A DNA stretch of 38,966 nucleotides, from the NCBI RefSeq assembly GCF_000469545.1, contig NZ_KI273051.1:202958-241923 (forward strand), given 5' to 3'. Shown here piece by piece: positions 38,089-38,966 of the stretch. The stretch is from Mitsuokella sp. oral taxon 131 str. W9106. Lineage in GTDB: Bacteria; Bacillota; Negativicutes; Selenomonadales; Selenomonadaceae. Position numbers and translations under genes: made by a program. The notes under the pieces are model-generated. The model had not been told where the DNA came from. It did no database searches and saw nothing but the letters and a program-made list of their open reading frames with translations. Positions within the stretch are counted from its first letter, which is position 1, and every line of letters starts with the position of its first letter.

Positions 38089-38683
38089 ACGATAATTTCT
38101 GCGCCTCTCGCTCCGCAAGGAAGGACAAGTATTGCTCGTATTTCTTTCGCATCATGTTTATGATATACTGCTCCATATAAGCGTAATCTAGTTCGCCTAT
38201 GTTATCGATTGGAAGCATGACACGTTCGCGCTTTATACCATCTTTGCTCCCCATATGCCCATAATTATACTTCGCACATGTTTGTTGAATCATTCGTGCC
38301 ATAAATTCGCCTCGCAATAAATTCATGTCGTTGTTTCGTAGTATAAGAATCGACGAGCCAGCACCACCGCGACCAAGGAAAGCCATAGGCTGATAGAAAG
38401 AAGTTCCATCAACAGGACTTACCGTGATATAATTTCCATCATCCAATGGCTCGTTTGTCTTTGGCTTACAACATTTCATGACACCGTTATTGACTGCACC
38501 AGATGCAACGAACGGGATATTGCCAATCCCGTAGTCGTCTTTGTTTCTCGCTTTTGGTCTACTTACTTCGAAAAGGTTCTCGACGCGGAATAAATTCCAA
38601 GGCTTCTCCTGTAAAGCGGGGATGTTCCTGTATTCCAAATGGGCGAGTTGCTCAGCGACGTAGCTCCTATAACGCATAAGCAT
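38087..38683 (-). CDS. Restriction-modification specificity (S) subunit, downstream half (TRD2)
   Basis: S subunits choose the DNA sequence recognised by type I and related restriction-methylation enzymes. This frame of 198 codons has one target-recognition domain: RVENLFEVSRPKARNKDDYGIGNIPFVASGAVNNGVMKC, then YITVSPVDGTSFYQPMAFLG, and the closing helix VMLPIDNIGELDYAYMEQYIINMMRKKYEQYL. The last helix is repeated in the upstream frame. At its start it reads MLMRYRSYVAEQLAHLEYRNIP, the conserved spacer helix, so it should be joined to the upstream half; a G8 tract at 38688-38695 puts them out of frame. One more G would fuse them. Its ATG lies seven bases after the G-run, which might itself act as a ribosome-binding site. 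Lower GC than the neighbours suggests transfer. Confidence 0.82.
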   Translation of the reverse strand: MLMRYRSYVAEQLAHLEYRNIPALQEKPWNLFRVENLFEVSRPKARNKDDYGIGNIPFVASGAVNNGVMKCCKPKTNEPLDDGNYITVSPVDGTSFYQPMAFLGRGGAGSSILILRNNDMNLLRGEFMARMIQQTCAKYNYGHMGSKDGIKRERVMLPIDNIGELDYAYMEQYIINMMRKKYEQYLSFLAEREAQKLS

Positions 38684-38966
38684 ACCACCCCCCCCATTTT
38701 TGTGGTATACTTCGCCATATAACTGTAGTCAGGATCGTCGGAATCGGTTACTGGGAGCATGACATGAATTTTCGTTGCTCTCTTGTTTGATATGGATAAT
38801 CCATGCCCGAAAAATCCATGCAAACCTGAAATGCATGCCGATAGGAAGAGCAGTTCATTTTGGTTTCGTCTATGTTTGGAGATAAGAGCAGTTACATGTG
38901 TGTCAAGCGTCATGTTCATGGGCTGATAATAGGAGTGTAGGTTTACAATACATGTGTTACAAAATC
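38563..38966 (-). CDS. Restriction-modification specificity (S) subunit, upstream half (TRD1), partial and frameshifted
   Basis: This frame is open to the edge of the window, so the start is missing. It encodes YYQPMNMTLDTHVTALIS, then FFGHGLSISNKRATKIHVMLPVTDSDDPDYSYMAKYTTKM. These correspond to the same stretches of the downstream half (FYQPM..., RVMLPIDNIGELDYAYMEQYIINM). After the Met at the G8 tract it continues out of register for 43 codons with no family likeness (GGVVCLCVIGATSLS...) and stops at 38563-38565. With nine G residues it would read GGGG and then the spacer helix of the second half. It is either a phase-variable OFF state or a sequencing indel. Confidence 0.75.
   Translation of the reverse strand, partial: FCNTCIVNLHSYYQPMNMTLDTHVTALISKHRRNQNELLFLSACISGLHGFFGHGLSISNKRATKIHVMLPVTDSDDPDYSYMAKYTTKMGGVVCLCVIGATSLSNSPIWNTGTSPLYRRSLGIYSASRTFSK
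38688..38695 (-). repeat. G8 homopolymer tract in the S-subunit gene
   Basis: Eight C on the plus strand (eight G in the sense strand) exactly at the junction between the TRD1 helix and the spacer helix. Length changes of +1 or -2 restore the full-length frame. Such runs are classical sites of slipped-strand phase variation. Confidence 0.85.

Overview
The window is gene-dense, high-GC bacterial chromosome. It suggests a diderm Firmicute of the class Negativicutes, most likely Selenomonadales or Selenomonas-like. The reasons are a complete rod-shape and Min division cluster (mreBCD, mrdA, minCDE, rodA) joined to radC and a DUF4321 gene, a TIGR03960/TIGR03936-type radical SAM fusion next to an RNase G gene, and a Bacillus-like yaaR-holB-ricT-trmN6-rsmI block. 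All of these carry strong Shine-Dalgarno sequences. Five genes appear to start with TTG (DUF4321, mrdA, rng, ricT, rpoC). The genus is an inference and was not tested by any search. No rRNA, tRNA, CRISPR array or insertion sequence was seen, and no gap between genes exceeds about 170 bases.

Layout. 1-825 is the end of an ArsB/NhaD-type ion transporter. 991-9363 is the envelope and division operon: DUF4321, radC, mreB, mreC, mreD, PBP2, minC, minD, minE, rodA. 9517-13599 holds the radical SAM fusion and RNase G. 13594-17628 holds two M20-family amidohydrolases around a DcuC-type carrier, with the first hydrolase divergent. 17792-19000 (minus) is a dicarboxylate/amino-acid symporter. 19186-22296 holds a secreted low-complexity protein, a RIC-type Fe-S repair protein, a thioredoxin reductase and a glutaredoxin. 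22502-26766 is the yaaR-holB-ricT-trmN6-rsmI operon. 26912-29205 is a GltD-like oxidoreductase divergent from an EamA transporter. 29241-37113 is rpoB-rpoC with a candidate leader ORF. 37180-38007 is an Mrp-type Fe-S carrier. 38087 to the end (minus) is a restriction-modification specificity (S) gene split by a poly-G tract.

How the genes work together. MreBCD, PBP2 and RodA make the elongasome, and MinCDE positions the division septum; their tight or overlapping spacing implies one long transcript. RIC, TrxB, glutaredoxin and Mrp fit an oxygen- or nitric-oxide-sensitive anaerobe that maintains Fe-S clusters and thiols. The amidohydrolase/carrier group looks like a scavenging module for N-acylated or carbamoylated amino-acid compounds.

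Most noteworthy: (i) an S-subunit gene whose two target-recognition halves are out of frame across a G8 tract, which suggests phase-variable DNA methylation specificity; (ii) a perfect 20-bp inverted repeat inside minC; (iii) a 41-codon ORF and hairpin in the rpoB leader, with an isolated rpoBC locus; (iv) two divergent gene pairs whose promoters have touching or superimposed -35 boxes; (v) a palindrome at about -41 ahead of the RIC gene; (vi) two short intergenic elements with shared ends.
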